Positions 18,924-27,513 of a stretch of 64,000 nt of DNA are shown piece by piece. The notes under the pieces were generated by a model. It was not told where the DNA came from and ran no database searches. It was given only the letters and a program-made list of their open reading frames with translations. A program made the translations under genes and the position numbers. The number at the start of each line of letters is the position of its first letter. Position 1 is the stretch's first letter. The DNA comes from Salinisphaera sp002433465 (lineage in GTDB: Bacteria; Pseudomonadota; Gammaproteobacteria; Nevskiales; Salinisphaeraceae): positions 124,001 through 188,000 of the forward strand of contig NZ_APNL01000001.1 of the NCBI RefSeq assembly GCF_040361435.1, written 5' to 3'.

Positions 18924-20570
18924 ATGAAAACTGTCGCATCCGATCCGAGTTTTGCGCCTGCGCTTATGACTGAAGACTCTCCGACCGAGACGGTCGGCTC
19001 GAGCGCGCCGACAAAGAAGCCCAAACGCTATACGCCGCTCAAGCACAAGATTGGCTGGGTTGCGGCTGCGCTGGTGCTCGGCCTCGCGGCGGTTGTGGCG
19101 GACGTGGCCTGGGAGTCGCGGGGTCAGCTGTACGACTCCCGCCAACAGGGCCTGCGCGACACCGTGGATATGGCAGTGCATATCGTGGAGCGGTTCAAGA
19201 CCGCCGCGGATAGCGGCGCAATAAGCGTGGACGAGGCCAAGAGCCGCGCCGCGGCCGCGTTGTCGAGTATGCACTTCGGTAAAGATGGCACGAACTACGT
19301 CTTTGCCTTCGACTCCAACCTGCAGGCCGTTGCTCATCCGCGTTTGGATGCCGGCGAGGACCTATCGAACGTCAAGGATCAGGACGGCATATTCGTGTAT
19401 CGCCGCATGAACGAAGTCGCGAACACCGATGGTGCGGGCTTTGTCTACTATTCGACCCAGCGCGTCGCCGGCGGGCCCGAGCTGCCGAAGATGAGTCTTG
19501 TCGAGCGTTTCGAAGCCTGGAACTGGACCATCGCGGCAGGCGTCTATATCGACGACATCTCTGCGACGTTCCGCCACCAGCTGCTCAAGTATGCGCTGGT
19601 GCTGGGTGCGTTCGGCCTGTTGATGATCCTCATGCTGGTCTACCTTGCTCGCTCGATCTATCGTGATCTGGGCGGCGAAACCTATGAAGCGCGCGCCCAG
19701 CTCGAGAACGTGGCCCGCGGCGATCTGGCGACCTCGTTCGACCTGGACGCATCGCGTGAGAACAGCCTGCTGGGCAGCGTCGAGAAGATGCGCCGGGATC
19801 TTGCCCAGCTGATCGCAGGCATCGGTGATGGCAGTGCCTCCATCGAAGGTGCAGCACGCGAGATTGCGCAGGCAAACTCGGATCTGTCCTCGCGCACCCA
19901 ACAGCAGGCGGCGGCGCTGGAGCAGAGCGCAGCCAGTCTGGAAGAATTGACGGCGACCGTCGCCAACAACGCCGAAACGACGCGTCATGCCAGCTCCATC
20001 GCCACCGAAAGCGGCACGGCGCTGCATAACAGCCGGCAGCTGGTCGGCGACGTGGTCGATTCGATGGATCATATTCGTAGCAATGCCGACGAGATCGCCC
20101 AGATCACCACCGTGATCGACGGCATCGCCTTTCAGACCAACCTGTTGGCCCTCAACGCCTCGGTAGAAGCCGCGCGCGCGGGCGAGCACGGACGTGGCTT
20201 CGCCGTGGTGGCCGAGGAAGTTCGCAAGCTCGCGGCCCGTTCGGCCGAGGCGGCAAAGAACATCACCAGTCTCACGGAGCGCTCGGTCAAACAGGCACGC
20301 GATGGTTCGGAGCGGGTAGAGCAGGCACGCAGCTCCATGGCAACGCTGGGCGAACACGTCGAGCAGACCCAGGGCCTGATGACCGATATCTCGAATGCCA
20401 CGAGCGAACAGTCCGACGGCATCGGCCAGGTGAACCAGGCCGTCGCCCAGATGGACGAAATGACCCAGCAGAACGCGGCCATGGTGGAACAGGCCGCTGC
20501 GGCCTCGCAGTCGCTACGCGAGCAGGCCGAAGCGCTGCGCCGCAGCATTCTGCGCTTTCGGATCGACTAG
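18924..20570 (+). CDS. methyl-accepting chemotaxis protein with single Cache sensor
   Basis: A 548-residue transmembrane chemoreceptor that signals through CheA/CheW. The order is a 40-residue cytoplasmic N-terminus, TM1 (about 43-62), a periplasmic single-Cache domain (typical NYVFAFD, AHPRL and WTIAAGVYIDDI motifs), TM2 (about 215-240), a HAMP-like linker, and a long coiled-coil signalling domain. The hairpin tip with IDGIAFQTNLLALNASVEAA and GRGFAVVAEEVRKLA is canonical. There is no C-terminal CheR-binding pentapeptide. I chose ATG 18924 because AAAGG lies just upstream and a sigma-28 promoter lies about 50 bp upstream. The longer open frame from 18312 is antisense to the TVP38 gene. Confidence 0.93.
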   Translation: MKTVASDPSFAPALMTEDSPTETVGSSAPTKKPKRYTPLKHKIGWVAAALVLGLAAVVADVAWESRGQLYDSRQQGLRDTVDMAVHIVERFKTAADSGAISVDEAKSRAAAALSSMHFGKDGTNYVFAFDSNLQAVAHPRLDAGEDLSNVKDQDGIFVYRRMNEVANTDGAGFVYYSTQRVAGGPELPKMSLVERFEAWNWTIAAGVYIDDISATFRHQLLKYALVLGAFGLLMILMLVYLARSIYRDLGGETYEARAQLENVARGDLATSFDLDASRENSLLGSVEKMRRDLAQLIAGIGDGSASIEGAAREIAQANSDLSSRTQQQAAALEQSAASLEELTATVANNAETTRHASSIATESGTALHNSRQLVGDVVDSMDHIRSNADEIAQITTVIDGIAFQTNLLALNASVEAARAGEHGRGFAVVAEEVRKLAARSAEAAKNITSLTERSVKQARDGSERVEQARSSMATLGEHVEQTQGLMTDISNATSEQSDGIGQVNQAVAQMDEMTQQNAAMVEQAAAASQSLREQAEALRRSILRFRID

Positions 20571-20631
20571 CCGTCCGATCGGCCCGGCAGGCACACAGTT
20601 TTCATGCCGGGCCGAACGTAGCGGTCGGCGC

Positions 20632-20668
20632 GGCGGCGACCCGGTAACGATCGGGCCGCCGCCTTTTT
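20632..20668 (+). terminator. Rho-independent terminator after the chemoreceptor gene
   Basis: A 12-bp GC-rich stem with one mismatch (20632-20643 with 20652-20663) and an 8-base loop is followed by TTTTT. A second perfect 9-bp inverted repeat without a T-tract (20581-20589 with 20605-20613) lies between it and the stop codon. Confidence 0.85.
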
Positions 20669-20767
20669 CGTGTTCCGAGCGGCATACGCCTTGCCTGTGT
20701 ACCCTGCCTGTCGACAGCCGTCCATACGGGCGGCACAACTCGATACGACAAGGAACAGGCGGTCGCC

Positions 20768-21205
20768 ATGTACAATCTTTCCAAAGCCGCCGCAGTGGTC
20801 GGCGGGCTAGTTATCCTGGTCGCCCTCGGGCTGATCGGCTATGTCGTCGCCCCTTATTTCGTGGACGACTCGGCCGCGGATCGCACGGCATTTCTCGACA
20901 AGGTGTCCGAGCAGATCAACGTCGATTTGCCGAGTCAGGTGGATGAAAGCACGCGGCTGGAAAGCACCACGGTTAACGGCGACATGCTGCAGTTCAACTA
21001 CACCTTGATGCCGCCGCTGTCGGACACCCTCGATGCCGATAATTTCATGGCGCGCTATGGCGACGGTATTCAGCAGATCATCTGTGAGAAAGGTCGGTTG
21101 CGGCGCATGCTGCAGAACGATTTCCGCGTGGCCTACCAATACCGGCTGGCCGACGGGTCGGAGCTGGGTACGATCAAGGTCGAACGCGCCGACTGTGGTG
21201 TTTGA
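20768..21205 (+). CDS. small protein of unknown function with N-terminal membrane anchor
   Basis: A 145-residue protein with one hydrophobic segment near residues 9-30, then a soluble, probably periplasmic, domain. The domain has a FLDKVSEQINVDLPSQVDE stretch, a predicted beta-rich middle (DMLQFNYTLMPP), and two cysteines near the C-terminus (ICEKGRLR and ADCGV) that could form a disulfide. I do not recognise a characterised family. It stands alone between the chemoreceptor terminator and the convergent ilvB gene. Codon use and composition resemble the neighbours, so it is likely a real gene. Confidence 0.7.
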   Translation: MYNLSKAAAVVGGLVILVALGLIGYVVAPYFVDDSAADRTAFLDKVSEQINVDLPSQVDESTRLESTTVNGDMLQFNYTLMPPLSDTLDADNFMARYGDGIQQIICEKGRLRRMLQNDFRVAYQYRLADGSELGTIKVERADCGV

Positions 21206-21319
21206 CCTGCAAGCGAGTCCGGCCCCGGCGCCTGGCGCGCAACGCAGCGCTAGGCCGGGGGCGCAATCGAAGCATCGGCGAGGGTACTGGCCGCTGCCGC
21301 TTTTCCACCACGCACGCAC

Positions 21320-21347
21320 AAGAAGGCGGGGCCTATACGGCCCCGCC
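21320..21347 (-). terminator. terminator-like hairpin after ilvB
   Basis: Perfect 9-bp GC arms (21325-21333 with 21339-21347) with a 5-base loop lie about 30 bp past the ilvB stop. Read on the minus strand the hairpin is followed by TTCTT. It probably ends the ilvB transcript. Confidence 0.6.
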
Positions 21348-21376
21348 CGGATCGTCGCTTGGGCGTGCGCTAAGCT

Positions 21377-23221
21377 TTAGAACATCTCCGAAGCGCCGAT
21401 TTCGCGCTCGCCGCCCGACGGATCGTAGCGGTTGTTGATGTGGTCGCCGGTGATCATTTCCTTATAGCCCTTGCCGGGGCCGACCATCGGGTAGACGCCG
21501 GCATCGGGGTCGACCACGACCTCCAGGAAGGCTGGGCCCTGGAATTCCAGGAACTCCTTGACCACGCGTTCCATGTCGGCCGGGTCGCTCAGGCGTACGG
21601 CATATTCGAAACCGTCCGCTTCGGCAGCCTTGATGAAGTCCTTTTTGTGCAGCGATTTGTCCGAGGCGGACAGGCGGCCCTTGAAGAACAGCTTCTGCCA
21701 CTGCTTGACCATGCCGTCGCCGTTGTTGTTGAGCACAACGACTTTCACCGGCAGGTTGTAGGTGGTCACCGTCTCCATTTCGCCGATGTTCATGCGAATG
21801 GAGGCATCGCCGTCGATATCGATGACGAGCTTGTCGCGGCGCGCGAAGGCAGCGCCGATCGCGGCCGGCAGGCCGAAGCCCATCGTGCCCATCGAACCCG
21901 AGGTCAGCCAGAGGCGTGGTTCGCGAAAATCGAAATACTGGGCGGCCCACATCTGATGCTGGCCCACGCCGGTGGCGATGACCGCCCGGCCGCCGGTATT
22001 GCGATTGATTTCTTCGATAACCGCATAGGGCTGAATGAGGGCGGTGTCGCGGTCGTAGTTCATGGCGAAATCGCGCTTGAGTGCGGCCACTTCTTCGTGC
22101 CAGGTGGAATAGTCGGCCGAAAAGCCGTGCTCGCGGCCATAGGCCAGAACGCGCGACAGGCTGGGCGCGAACAGGCCGACATGATGCCAGTCCACGGCCT
22201 TGACCTTGTTGATCTCGGAGGCGTCGGCATCGAAATGCACCAGCGACTTGGCGTTGGGCGCGAACTTGTCCGGCACGCCGGCCACGCGGTCGTCGAAGCG
22301 TGCGCCCACGGCGATGAGCATGTCGCAGTCTTCGACCGCATAGTTGGCAAACGCCGTGCCGTGCATGCCGAGCATGTGCAGCGACAGCGCGTCGGTGGTG
22401 TCGAAGGCGCCGATACCCATCAGCGTGGTGACCACCGGAATACCGAATGCCTGGGCGAAGGCGGACAGCTCGCTGGCGGCATCGGCATTGATGACGCCGC
22501 CGCCGGCATAGATGAGCGGGCGCTCGGCCTGGGCGAGCAGCTCGAAGAGCTTGGCGCATTTGTCGTCGGTGAGCTGGCTTTCGCGCAGCGCGCGCATGCG
22601 CTGCCGATAGCCGGGCACCGCCAGCACGCCGCTTCCGCGATAGGCGCCTTCCCAGTTCTGTACGTCCTTGGGCACGTCGATCACCACCGGGCCGGGGCGG
22701 CCCGAGCGCGCGATCTCGAAGGCGGTACGCACGGTGGCTTCCAGCTTGTCCGGGTCGGTGACCATGAACACGTGCTTGGCCGCGCTGGAAAAGATGTTGG
22801 AGACCGGGGCTTCCTGGAAGGCATCGGTGCCGACCGCCGCGCGGGCGACCTGGCCACAGATCAGCACGATCGGCACCGAATCGGCCATGCAGTCGCGTAC
22901 CGGGGTGACGCAGTTGGTCGCGCCCGGCCCGGAGGTGACCATGGCCACGCCCACCTTGCCGGAAGCGCGCGCATAGCCGGCAGCCATGAAGCCCGCGCCC
23001 TGTTCGTTGGCGGGCACGATCAGCGGCATCTGGTCGTGGTTGTCGGCGTTGTAGCGAAAGATCGCGTCGTAGGTCGGCAGGATCGCGCCGCCGGAATAGC
23101 CGAAGATCGTATCCACGCCTTCGTCGGCCAGTACCTGTACGATCATCTCCGCACCGGAGAGCTGGGCCCCCGACAGCGGATGAGAATCGGACGGCGTGGC
23201 GGCAGACTGGGCGTTGCGCAT
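21377..23221 (-). CDS. ilvB: acetolactate synthase, large (catalytic) subunit
   Basis: TPP-dependent enzyme that condenses pyruvate to acetolactate (or with 2-ketobutyrate) for valine, leucine and isoleucine. The 614-residue protein has the N-terminal TPP domain with the catalytic glutamate in ANEQGAGFMA, the FAD-binding middle domain, and the C-terminal TPP motif IDGDASIRMN...NNNGDGMVKQW. The usual FGYPGGA reads FGYSGGA. It lies on the opposite strand from ilvH and ilvC, with a 170-bp divergent gap, whereas most relatives have ilvB(I)-ilvH in one operon. About 20 residues precede the conserved start of the domain. Confidence 0.95.
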   Translation of the reverse strand: MRNAQSAATPSDSHPLSGAQLSGAEMIVQVLADEGVDTIFGYSGGAILPTYDAIFRYNADNHDQMPLIVPANEQGAGFMAAGYARASGKVGVAMVTSGPGATNCVTPVRDCMADSVPIVLICGQVARAAVGTDAFQEAPVSNIFSSAAKHVFMVTDPDKLEATVRTAFEIARSGRPGPVVIDVPKDVQNWEGAYRGSGVLAVPGYRQRMRALRESQLTDDKCAKLFELLAQAERPLIYAGGGVINADAASELSAFAQAFGIPVVTTLMGIGAFDTTDALSLHMLGMHGTAFANYAVEDCDMLIAVGARFDDRVAGVPDKFAPNAKSLVHFDADASEINKVKAVDWHHVGLFAPSLSRVLAYGREHGFSADYSTWHEEVAALKRDFAMNYDRDTALIQPYAVIEEINRNTGGRAVIATGVGQHQMWAAQYFDFREPRLWLTSGSMGTMGFGLPAAIGAAFARRDKLVIDIDGDASIRMNIGEMETVTTYNLPVKVVVLNNNGDGMVKQWQKLFFKGRLSASDKSLHKKDFIKAAEADGFEYAVRLSDPADMERVVKEFLEFQGPAFLEVVVDPDAGVYPMVGPGKGYKEMITGDHINNRYDPSGGEREIGASEMF

Positions 23222-23254
23222 GGGTGCACCCTATGACGGCGTGGAAAACAGGCG

Positions 23255-23260
23255 ATTATA
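23255..23260 (-). promoter_or_regulatory. putative -10 box of the ilvB promoter
   Basis: A perfect TATAAT on the minus strand lies 33 bp upstream of the ilvB start codon. I find no good -35 at 16-18 bp, so the promoter may need an activator. Confidence 0.45.
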
Positions 23261-23313
23261 GCGCACAACAGGCACGCATCGGCGCCTGGTTTACGCAAAC
23301 CCGGGCGACTCGG

Positions 23314-23342
23314 TTGCTTCGCCGGGGTATTGGGCGTATTTT
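23314..23342 (+). promoter_or_regulatory. putative ilvH-ilvC promoter
   Basis: TTGCTT (23314-23319) and TATTTT (23337-23342) are separated by exactly 17 bp, a fair sigma-70 match 50 bp upstream of ilvH. It would drive ilvH away from ilvB. Confidence is limited because both hexamers are imperfect. Confidence 0.4.
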
Positions 23343-23391
23343 GCGCCGTTTGCACGCGCGCGAAGCCGCCTGAAATCAAGGCTGGGATGGG

Positions 23392-23916
23392 ATGAGACAC
23401 GTCATATCGGTTCTGATGGCCAACGAAGCCGGCGCGCTCGTGCGCGTGGCGGGCATGTTCTCGCAGCGCGGCTTCAATATCGAAAGCCTCAACGTCGCGC
23501 CCACCGAAGACAGCACCGTATCGCGCCTGACCCTGGCCACGACCGGCACCGAAGACGTGGTCGAACAGATCAACCGCCAGCTGCTCAAGCTCGTGGACGT
23601 CATCGACGTGCTGGATATGACCGGCGACGCCCATCTCGAACTCGAACTCGCTTTGATCAAGGTCCGCGTCAAAGACAGCGGCACGTCGATCGAGGCGCTG
23701 GCCGATCCCTACGACGTGGCCGAGATCAGCCGCCACGGCGATCTTGCGACGCTGCGCTATCTCGGCGACGGCGCGGGCCTGAACACGTTCGTGGCCACGC
23801 TCGAAGAGGCCGACGTGCTCGTCGAGCTGGCGCGTAGCGGCGCAGTTACCATGACCCCGGGCGCCGAAGGGCTGCATTATCAGGAGCCGACGGACGATTC
23901 CGTCGAGTATTTCTAA
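23392..23916 (+). CDS. ilvH: acetolactate synthase, small (regulatory) subunit
   Basis: Regulatory subunit that activates the catalytic subunit and confers feedback inhibition by valine. The 174-residue protein begins with the ACT domain (RHVISVLMANEAGALVRVAG, then FSQRGFNIESLNVAPTED), followed by the second domain. Length is close to E. coli IlvH (163). The C-terminal half is more divergent, with an acidic end (DDSVEYF). It is followed after about 60 bp by ilvC and is divergent from its partner ilvB. Confidence 0.93.
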   Translation: MRHVISVLMANEAGALVRVAGMFSQRGFNIESLNVAPTEDSTVSRLTLATTGTEDVVEQINRQLLKLVDVIDVLDMTGDAHLELELALIKVRVKDSGTSIEALADPYDVAEISRHGDLATLRYLGDGAGLNTFVATLEEADVLVELARSGAVTMTPGAEGLHYQEPTDDSVEYF

Positions 23917-23983
23917 CTCATTCAAGACATTGCGGCATTCAATTCGCCGTATTCCTTAAGAAAGCAGGAGAAAGACCTTGAGC

Positions 23984-25000
23984 ATGAACGCGTATTACGA
24001 CAAGGACGGCGACCTGTCCCTGATTCAGAGCAAGAAGGTAGCCATCATCGGCTATGGCTCGCAGGGCCACGCCCACGCCAACAATCTCAAGGACTCCGGC
24101 GTCGATGTCGTGGTCGGCCTGCGCGAAGGCTCGTCTTCGGCCAAGAAGGCCGAAAACGCCGGCCTGAAGGTCGCCAGCATCGAAGACGCGACCGCCAGCG
24201 CCGACGTGGTCATGATCCTGACCCCGGACGAGCATCAGGTCGCGCTCTATAACGAGCAGATCGAGCCCAACATCAAGCAGGGTGCAGCTCTTGGCTTCGC
24301 GCACGGCTTCAACGTGCACTTCGAGCTCATCGAGCCGCGTGCCGATCTGGACGTAATCATGATCGCGCCCAAGGGCCCGGGTCATCTCGTGCGTGCCACC
24401 TACGAAAAGGGCGGCGGCGTGCCGAGCCTGATCGCCGTGGCCCAGGACGCCTCCGGCCAGGCCAAGGACGTGGCCCTGGCCTATGCCGTGGCCAACGGCG
24501 GCGGTCGTGCCGGCATCATCGAAACCAGCTTCCGTGCCGAAACCGAAACCGATCTGTTCGGCGAGCAGGCCGTGCTGTGTGGCGGCACCATCGCCCTGAT
24601 CCAGGCCGGTTTCGAAACGCTGGTGGAAGCCGGCTACGAGCCGGAAATGGCCTATTTCGAGTGCCTGCACGAAGTCAAGCTCATCGTGGATCTGATCTAC
24701 GAAGGCGGCATCGCCAACATGCGCTACTCGATCTCGAACACGGCCGAATACGGTGACATCACCCGTGGCCCGCGTCTGATCACCGAAGAAACCAAGGCCG
24801 AGATGCGCAAGATCCTGTCGGAAATCCAGACCGGCAAGTTCGCGCGCGAGTTCATCGGCGAGCATCAGGCCGGCAACCCGACGCTCAAGGCGAGCCGTCG
24901 TCTGGCCTCCGAGCACGAAATCGAACGTGTGGGCGACAAGCTGCGCGGCATGATGCCGTGGATCGCCAAGGACAAGATCGTCGACAAGTCGCGTAACTGA
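23984..25000 (+). CDS. ilvC: ketol-acid reductoisomerase (class I)
   Basis: Isomerises and reduces acetolactate with NADPH and Mg2+ to dihydroxyisovalerate in branched-chain amino acid and pantothenate synthesis. The 338-residue length is that of class I enzymes. The Rossmann motif GYGSQGHAHA lies near residue 23 and the metal-site motifs (APKGPGHLVR, then ECLHEVKLIVDLIYEGG) follow. ATG 23984 gives the usual length. An in-frame TTG at 23978 has better spacing (7 bp) from the AGGAG at 23966-23970 and is an alternative that adds two residues. Confidence 0.96.
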   Translation: MNAYYDKDGDLSLIQSKKVAIIGYGSQGHAHANNLKDSGVDVVVGLREGSSSAKKAENAGLKVASIEDATASADVVMILTPDEHQVALYNEQIEPNIKQGAALGFAHGFNVHFELIEPRADLDVIMIAPKGPGHLVRATYEKGGGVPSLIAVAQDASGQAKDVALAYAVANGGGRAGIIETSFRAETETDLFGEQAVLCGGTIALIQAGFETLVEAGYEPEMAYFECLHEVKLIVDLIYEGGIANMRYSISNTAEYGDITRGPRLITEETKAEMRKILSEIQTGKFAREFIGEHQAGNPTLKASRRLASEHEIERVGDKLRGMMPWIAKDKIVDKSRN

Positions 25001-25046
25001 TTCCGGCGATTTTCTGACTCGGCCACACTGAAACGGATTCCGCCGC

Positions 25047-25703
25047 ATGCGGCGCAAGACGCTTTTTCATCTCGTGCCGGAAGGCTGGGCCGTCCTCGTG
25101 GGACTGGCTGTGGCGTTCTTTATTTTGAACGCCGCAGCCGGCTTCTGGGCGGCCTCGCCTGTTCTTGTGTTGATGCTCGTGGCCGTTCTTTACTTTCGGG
25201 ATTCGCCGCGCAACGTGCCGGCCGAGCCGCTCGCGATCATCGCGCCGGTCGACGGCAAGGTGATACACCGGCGTGAATGCTATGACCCGTTTCTCGACCG
25301 CGAAGCCATCAAGCTGTCGCTGCGGGTCGGCCTGCTTGCCAACTATCTGATCCGCTCGCCGGTCGAGGGCACGGTAGTCGAGCTTTCCGGCGAGGCGGTA
25401 GAGAATCTCGACGGCTGTGCGTCGTATATCCGTACCGACGAAGGCGATCACGTCGTCATGGTCATTCGCGAGGGGCGGCTGTTCGGCCTGCGCCCCTGTC
25501 GCGGCGGTTACGGCGAGCGCGTGGGCCAGGGCCGCTGCTGCGGGATGCGCCGGCTCGCGCGGCGGGTCGATCTGTACCTGCCGGTCAATTCCCGCGTTGA
25601 AGTCGAGCTCGGCGATTCCGTCCGCGGCGGCGCCCGCGTGCTGGCCAAGCTGGTACACAAGCCCAACGCGCGCCGCGATCCCGAAGAAAATGGGCCCTCC
25701 TAG
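25047..25703 (+). CDS. phosphatidylserine decarboxylase-like protein, apparent pseudoenzyme
   Basis: A 218-residue protein with the architecture of short Psd enzymes: an N-terminal LVPEGW segment, two hydrophobic helices (about 14-32 and 36-50), FRDSPR, then the catalytic domain. True Psd self-cleaves at a Gly-Ser pair to form its pyruvoyl group. Here the RFGLIRFGSRVDVYLP region reads MRRLARRVDLYLP, so Gly-Ser is Ala171-Arg172. The active-site histidine of the FDxHVNRSP motif is replaced by Tyr100 (LANYLIRSP). Only the acidic residue of the APVDGKV motif (Asp69) remains. The frame is intact, so it looks retained rather than decaying. It sits between ilvC and pssA. Catalytic loss is inferred from sequence. 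Confidence 0.8.
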   Translation: MRRKTLFHLVPEGWAVLVGLAVAFFILNAAAGFWAASPVLVLMLVAVLYFRDSPRNVPAEPLAIIAPVDGKVIHRRECYDPFLDREAIKLSLRVGLLANYLIRSPVEGTVVELSGEAVENLDGCASYIRTDEGDHVVMVIREGRLFGLRPCRGGYGERVGQGRCCGMRRLARRVDLYLPVNSRVEVELGDSVRGGARVLAKLVHKPNARRDPEENGPS

Positions 25704-25795
25704 TAACCGTGGATGGGGCGATCGCAGTCCAAACGCTGCTATTGCCGACGCCATCGACTATAGGTCTGCACGCCCCGGTGCTTTAGACTTGCGTC

Positions 25796-26563
25796 ATGAG
25801 TGATATCGAATCCGAGCGGGACAGCCGCCGCAAGCGGGGCATCTATCTACTGCCCAATCTGTTTACCACTGGCACTTTGTTTGCCGGCTTCTATTCGATC
25901 ATTGCGGCGACCCAGGGCCGCTTCGTCGTCGCGGGGGTGGCGATCTTCGTGGCCATGCTCACCGACATGCTGGACGGGCGTGTCGCGCGTATGACCCATA
26001 CCGAAAGCGATTTCGGTATCCAGTACGACAGCCTCGCCGATCTGGTGTCGTTCGGGCTGGCCTCGGGTTTTCTGGCCTACGTATACAGCCTGGAAAGCCT
26101 GGCCTACTACAGCAACGTCGCGGGCAAGCTCGGCTGGCTGGCGGCGTTCTTCTATACCGCGGCTGCCGCGCTGCGCCTGGCGCGCTTCAATATCACCCGC
26201 GGCGGCGCCACGGAGAAGAAGATTTTCCTCGGCCTGCCGAGCCCGGCCGCGGCCGGCTTGCTGGTGGGCTTCATCTGGGCGAGCGCGGATTTCGGTATCG
26301 ACGGCAGCAGCCTGGTGATACCGGTGCTGGCTCTGACCATCGCCGCCGGGGCGTTGATGGTGTCGAACGTGCGCTATGCCAGCTTCAAGGATCTGGATTT
26401 CGGCGAGCGGGTGCCGTTTCGCTACATTCTGATCATGCTGGTCGTGTTCGTGGCCATTGTGATCGATCCGGCGCGTATTCTCTTTCTCGGGTTTCTGATC
26501 TATGCGCTGTCCGGGCCGGTACAGGCGCTGCGCCGTCACCGGCGGCGCAAGAAGCCGGCCTGA
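25796..26563 (+). CDS. pssA: CDP-diacylglycerol--serine O-phosphatidyltransferase
   Basis: Integral membrane enzyme that makes phosphatidylserine from CDP-diacylglycerol and serine, on the way to phosphatidylethanolamine. The 255-residue protein is the type II, CDP-alcohol phosphotransferase form. The complete signature D-G-x2-A-R-x8-G-x3-D-x3-D is present as Asp60, Gly61, Ala64, Arg65, Gly74, Asp78 and Asp82. Seven to eight hydrophobic segments and a basic tail follow. It lies about 90 bp after the Psd-like gene. A functional decarboxylase for its product is not visible in this window. Confidence 0.94.
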   Translation: MSDIESERDSRRKRGIYLLPNLFTTGTLFAGFYSIIAATQGRFVVAGVAIFVAMLTDMLDGRVARMTHTESDFGIQYDSLADLVSFGLASGFLAYVYSLESLAYYSNVAGKLGWLAAFFYTAAAALRLARFNITRGGATEKKIFLGLPSPAAAGLLVGFIWASADFGIDGSSLVIPVLALTIAAGALMVSNVRYASFKDLDFGERVPFRYILIMLVVFVAIVIDPARILFLGFLIYALSGPVQALRRHRRRKKPA

Positions 26564-26625
26564 ACGCGGCGGCGACGATGAGCGGTCGAGTCGAATAATC
26601 ACTGGGTTGAAGCCAGGAGCGCGCC

Positions 26626-27513
26626 ATGACGCCCGGCGATCGTAAACGCATGCTGGATGCTCTGGGGCTGGTCGATTGGCAGCCCCGCGCGGACCGGATG
26701 GCCGCCGGCACCGGTGCAACGCAGGCCGCAGTTGCAGACCGCCAGGAGCCTGCGCCCGACCGGGCGCCGGGCACGGTCCAGCCCGACCTGGCTACACCGG
26801 GCCCGGCAGAAGAAGCCGCGGTCGAACAGTCGACGGCGAGCACGCCAGCCGAGGCTGCGGCGGCCCCAGACATGGCGCGCCACGACGGTCACGACGAGCG
26901 CGCCAGTACGGTGGATGCGTCGCCTGTCGATACCGAGACGACGAGCGCCGCTGGCGAGGTGGCCCGGCTGGACTGGGACGAACTCGAGGCCTGGCTGGCC
27001 GGGCGCGATCACCGCGGTGCAACGCGCCCGGTGTTCGGTATCGGCGCCCGCGATGCGGATGTTCTGATCGTGGGTGAGGCCCCGGGCGCGAACGAAGACG
27101 CGCAGGGCGTGCCTTTCGTGGGCCGTGCCGGCAAGCTGCTGGACCGCATGCTCGCCGCGATCGGCTGCTCGCGGGACACCAACGTCTATATCACCAATAT
27201 CTGCAAGTTTCGTCCGCCCAATAATCGCGACCCGAACGCCGACGAAGTGGCCGCGGACTGGCCGGTGCTCGAACGCCAGATCGAACTGATGGATCCCAAA
27301 CTGGTGGTGGCGGTCGGGCGCGTGGCCGCACAGACGTTGCTCGACAGCAAGCAAAGCCTCGGCAAACTGCGCGGCACGCTGCATCGGTATCCGCGCCGGG
27401 AACTGGACGTGCTGGTGACCTATCACCCGGCATTTCTATTGCGCAGCCCGGGGCAGAAAGCCAAGGCCTGGGTCGATCTCAAGCAGATCGCCAGACGGAT
27501 CGCCGCGCAATGA
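26626..27513 (+). CDS. family-4-type uracil-DNA glycosylase lacking Fe-S cysteines
   Basis: A 295-residue member of the family 4 (UdgA-type) uracil-DNA glycosylases. Motif 1 GEAPGANED (150-158), GVPFVGRAGKLLD, and motif 2 VTYHPAFLLR with His267 are well kept. Normal family 4 proteins bind a [4Fe-4S] cluster through four cysteines; here none is in place. The CxxC region before the core is shortened and Cys-free (AWLAGRDHRGATR). KCRPP reads KFRPP (Phe195), with a Cys two residues earlier, and the fourth position is Asp211. An Ala/Pro/Thr-rich linker occupies about residues 25-112. The stop overlaps rimI by ATGA, a usual pairing. Activity is likely but unproven. Confidence 0.85.
   Translation: MTPGDRKRMLDALGLVDWQPRADRMAAGTGATQAAVADRQEPAPDRAPGTVQPDLATPGPAEEAAVEQSTASTPAEAAAAPDMARHDGHDERASTVDASPVDTETTSAAGEVARLDWDELEAWLAGRDHRGATRPVFGIGARDADVLIVGEAPGANEDAQGVPFVGRAGKLLDRMLAAIGCSRDTNVYITNICKFRPPNNRDPNADEVAADWPVLERQIELMDPKLVVAVGRVAAQTLLDSKQSLGKLRGTLHRYPRRELDVLVTYHPAFLLRSPGQKAKAWVDLKQIARRIAAQ

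Noticed and set aside
21440..23236. A 598-codon open frame on the plus strand
   Set aside because: Antisense to ilvB; high GC makes such long shadows common here.
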